Assembly (NCBI GenBank): GCA_964020975.1
Contig: CAXHWN010002396.1
Location: 1,053,501-1,117,500 of the forward strand
Reading direction: 5' to 3'
DNA: 64,000 bases
Origin: Hermodice carunculata
Lineage: Eukaryota > Annelida > Polychaeta > Eunicida > Amphinomidae
Part shown: positions 61,181-64,000 of the stretch, piece by piece
Layout: each line of letters opens with the position of its first letter
Position numbering within the stretch: position 1 is the first letter of the stretch
Notes under the pieces: model-generated
What the model saw: only the letters and a program-made list of their open reading frames with translations
Databases searched by the model: none
What the model was told of the DNA's origin: nothing
Program-made: the position numbers and the translations under genes

Positions 61181-63171
61181 GTGAGCGATAATCCATTAGC
61201 ATAACACTGACAGGGAGACAGGAGGTGATGTTTTACTTGTCATATGCAGTGACATGGAGACCATATGAAGTATATTTGAGGCTATAGTAAATGTAACACG
61301 TTAATGGATGTTGTTCAGGCATAACCATTTTCAACTTGTCCACTTAATTCAGTCTTGAAGTAATATTATGAATTTTAATCAAGTAAAATGCACCTCTTCT
61401 ACTGTAGAACTTCAAAAATTGTATTTGCAAAGTATGTTTGGTTATGGATAGGCAGGTCTAATGGGTGTTTCCAGTGCTATTTTCCAGGCTTATGCTTGGT
61501 TCTTACTCTGAAGATTTTAGCTATTTTTCGGAAACAAATCATTTAATTTATCCAATTTTCAGCTAAAGTTTGTTGGTGAATGGATAATAATGATCAATCA
61601 ACTTTCAATCAACAGAGGCAGTAGAAGCAAATGATTCAAATATGATGATGTAACATGAAATTAAAAAAGCATGGGCTCTGAAACAATATTTCTAAATGCA
61701 AAATTATGCATTGCTTGCCAATAACAAAATATCAAGTTGATATCATAGTCATTGTTAACGTCTTCACCCCGGCCCCGAAGAAACAAATAATTTATTTTTT
61801 ATAGATTGAAGAAATCTTAATGCAACTACATGTAAAAATTTAAATCTTCTCAAAAACTGTCAATCAGAATTATTTTATTAACATATATTTTGATTTCTTG
61901 TATGCATGTGGTTCTTCGAGTATGTTTGACATTTAAACTTTCCAAAAATGTTTTAATTTGAAATTAAAACAATTGAATTAGTCTTTCTTAATCTAATCAA
62001 ACTCCTCTCTGCATTCATGCAAAGAAACATTGGACGTAGCAGGCGTATTCATTTCCAGTTAGGCCTACATAAAGAATTGAATTAGTTTTGTTTTTGTCAC
62101 ACTGTTTTTCGTTTGTCATTTCATATAAAGACACATTCAAAGCATCTGGTTTAAGCAATTATATTGACAAGTAGGCTTAGATCTATAAATAATTAGATCA
62201 GATTTGTTATTTTTCATCACAATCTATTCCCTTTCTAGAAACAAACATTGAAAGTAACAGTACTGATTATTGTCAGGAAGGGTTACATTCAATTGAATTA
62301 AATGGATTTTCATCCTGCTCCATTCCAACTGTCAAACACAGAATATTGAATGAAGCAGCATAAATAAAGTAAAAGTAGGCCTACATAGATCATAATTTGT
62401 ATGATAAGCTTTTTATTTTTTATCACAAACCATTACTCTGCCATGCACAGAAACAGAGAAGGCAGGATAAATAAATAAAAAGCAAGCTTACATTATGAAC
62501 TTGAAACAAAGTCCCTGAAGCTAAACTATTTCAAACTTATTTTTAGCTGAATCATATTACTAAAGAGGAGCCTATCCCTTGAACCTTAGGTAAACAGTTT
62601 TGATTGTGAATAGTTATAAAGAGTACTTGCTAGAATAGTTGACCTGGATAGGTATTTGGTAGAAACACTTCATAAAATCTGATTTTGGTGATGGGATAAT
62701 GTGTGTATTTTGATTCATGGTACAAATTGCATGATTTCTTATTATATGTATGCCAATCTTTACATTTAAAAGGGCGCTCAGTTGACTTTCTGAAACTTTG
62801 CAGTGTAGTGAAATTTGTACATTGCTTCGCCAATTCTGTGACTCCACGTGTTATCAAATTATCAATTATATATTACTTGACACAGTTATGCCCACTTTAA
62901 TTACTAGCAAACTACTTACATGGTGATTCTCACTGTTGAGAACTCATGCCTCCGCTGTTTTTGGTTTTACTGGCTTGTATGTGGAAAGTTTTAAAGCATA
63001 ATTGTCATTACCCCCGGTTCACCTGTGTGTGATGGTTCCCGAGGGATGACCTTTATGCGCCAAGAGACCACGCATTGCACTTCGGGTATTTGAGTCAGTG
63101 CACCGTGGTATCGACTGGATCATGATACATTTTATTGTAAAGCAGTAAGAAAATCACATACAACATGGCTG

Positions 63172-63208
<37 letters not shown>

Positions 63209-64000
63209 ACTGTACGCGGTAAGTTGTGGATTTGGTTGTGTGCATGCGTGAACTTTTTGTGAAAAGCTGCACACTGTGAAATGTGCAATTGTCTTCATGC
63301 GTGGGATGAAAGCTGATATATCTATTCTTGCAAATCACAACTAAAAGCTATCATTTTTAAAGCATAAACATGCTTTCATGTTAGCTTGCTGATGTTTGTC
63401 GACAGACACTCTTGATTCATTTCCAGATTAGTGACACATTTTGCATATTTCGAACTTTCTGGTACGATGTATCTTGCTCATAGGCTTGACAAAGGCCCAG
63501 TTTTCTCCATACACATTAAAACAAGTTGCATTCCTCAAGCGATCTTCCTGGACAAACACGTTTTCAAGAAAGTAAAATAGTTGAACATATTACTTATAAA
63601 GTAAAGCATTGGTATTGTTGGGTAACTTAATAAAGTTGAAAAATGTATTGCTAAAATACATTTTCACTTATTTATACATTTCTAAGGATTACCTATATAT
63701 AAAAATATATTTTAAATATAGCATTATGTCATTCTTATGAATAGGCCTATGTGTAGGCCTGTTGAGAAAAGAACTATGCATGTACTTAAATACTGTGTGT
63801 ATCCAATGTTGGAAGTTCATAGAGCTCCGGGACTCTTGTGCTTTTTTGGGGGAGGGGGGACTCATGGATTCTTAATGATGGTGGGCGGGGGCTGATGGTT
63901 ACGTAAATTCTTGGAACTGAAATGACATGCAGTCACAGTAAACATGAACATTTGGCCTTTCTTTTAATGGTTTCATTATCTTTCTTTCTGATTTCATATA
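61181..64000. other. AT-rich stretch, possible intron, no gene seen
   Basis: Several copies of taggcctac-type words (for example 62060, 62380, 63743, 63755), a (GT)n tract, and A/T runs. If the exon candidates at 60.7-61.2 kb are real, this would be their intron. Confidence 0.4.
63176..63205. repeat. (TG)n microsatellite
   Basis: About 15 TG units. Confidence 0.95.

Overview
This is a eukaryotic, repeat-dominated window from what looks like a marine invertebrate deuterostome, most likely an echinoderm or hemichordate. The grounds are indirect: an LDLa-LRR-GPCR of the relaxin-receptor/GRL101 type, frequent 'taggcctac'-type words, several pure (TA)n tracts of about 100 bases or more, and a mix of LINEs, Gypsy fossils, a piggyBac element and short inverted-repeat elements. 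No bacterial gene organisation, rRNA, tRNA or CRISPR array was seen.

Layout. 1-1.8 kb: the 3' part of an LDLa-LRR seven-transmembrane receptor, open to the left edge. 5.1-8.7 kb: a piggyBac-family transposase with three possible upstream mini-exons, two of them tandem copies. 11-13.5 kb: a somewhat CpG-richer stretch with two perfect hairpins and a CRE palindrome. 13.5-15.2 kb: a tandem array of roughly 400-base units carrying nuclear-receptor half-sites and YY1-like boxes, followed by three RFX-type X-box palindromes. 15.3-19.1 kb: a LINE tail fragment, short repeat heads and a 666-base inverted-repeat element. 19.9-25.9 kb: a broken Gypsy fossil on the minus strand, split by a degenerate repeat array.

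26.2-40.3 kb is the most striking part. A large inverted duplication has a left arm at 26664-29205 and a right arm at 31598-35039, around a 2.4 kb spacer. A near-perfect 46-base hairpin lies close to each outer end. The spacer holds a TatD-nuclease-like fragment between two copies of a 66-base repeat. A second pair of inverted segments, each 505 bases of Gypsy reverse transcriptase, lies outside the arms; the left copy abuts the left arm, and the right copy belongs to a larger minus-strand Gypsy fossil.

40.8-58 kb is a graveyard of LINE fragments on both strands (40.8-42.6, 44.1-46.2, 50.0-51.2, 54.8-56.0, 56.3-57.5 kb) with two foldback/MITE-like elements, a degenerate array of about 500-base units and several microsatellites. 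58-64 kb holds another small inverted-repeat element, a possible TATA box with candidate first exons, and AT-rich sequence in which I see no gene.

The only clearly host gene is the receptor at the left edge; almost everything else is mobile or repeat-derived. I could not run searches, so family names rest on reading motifs by eye.
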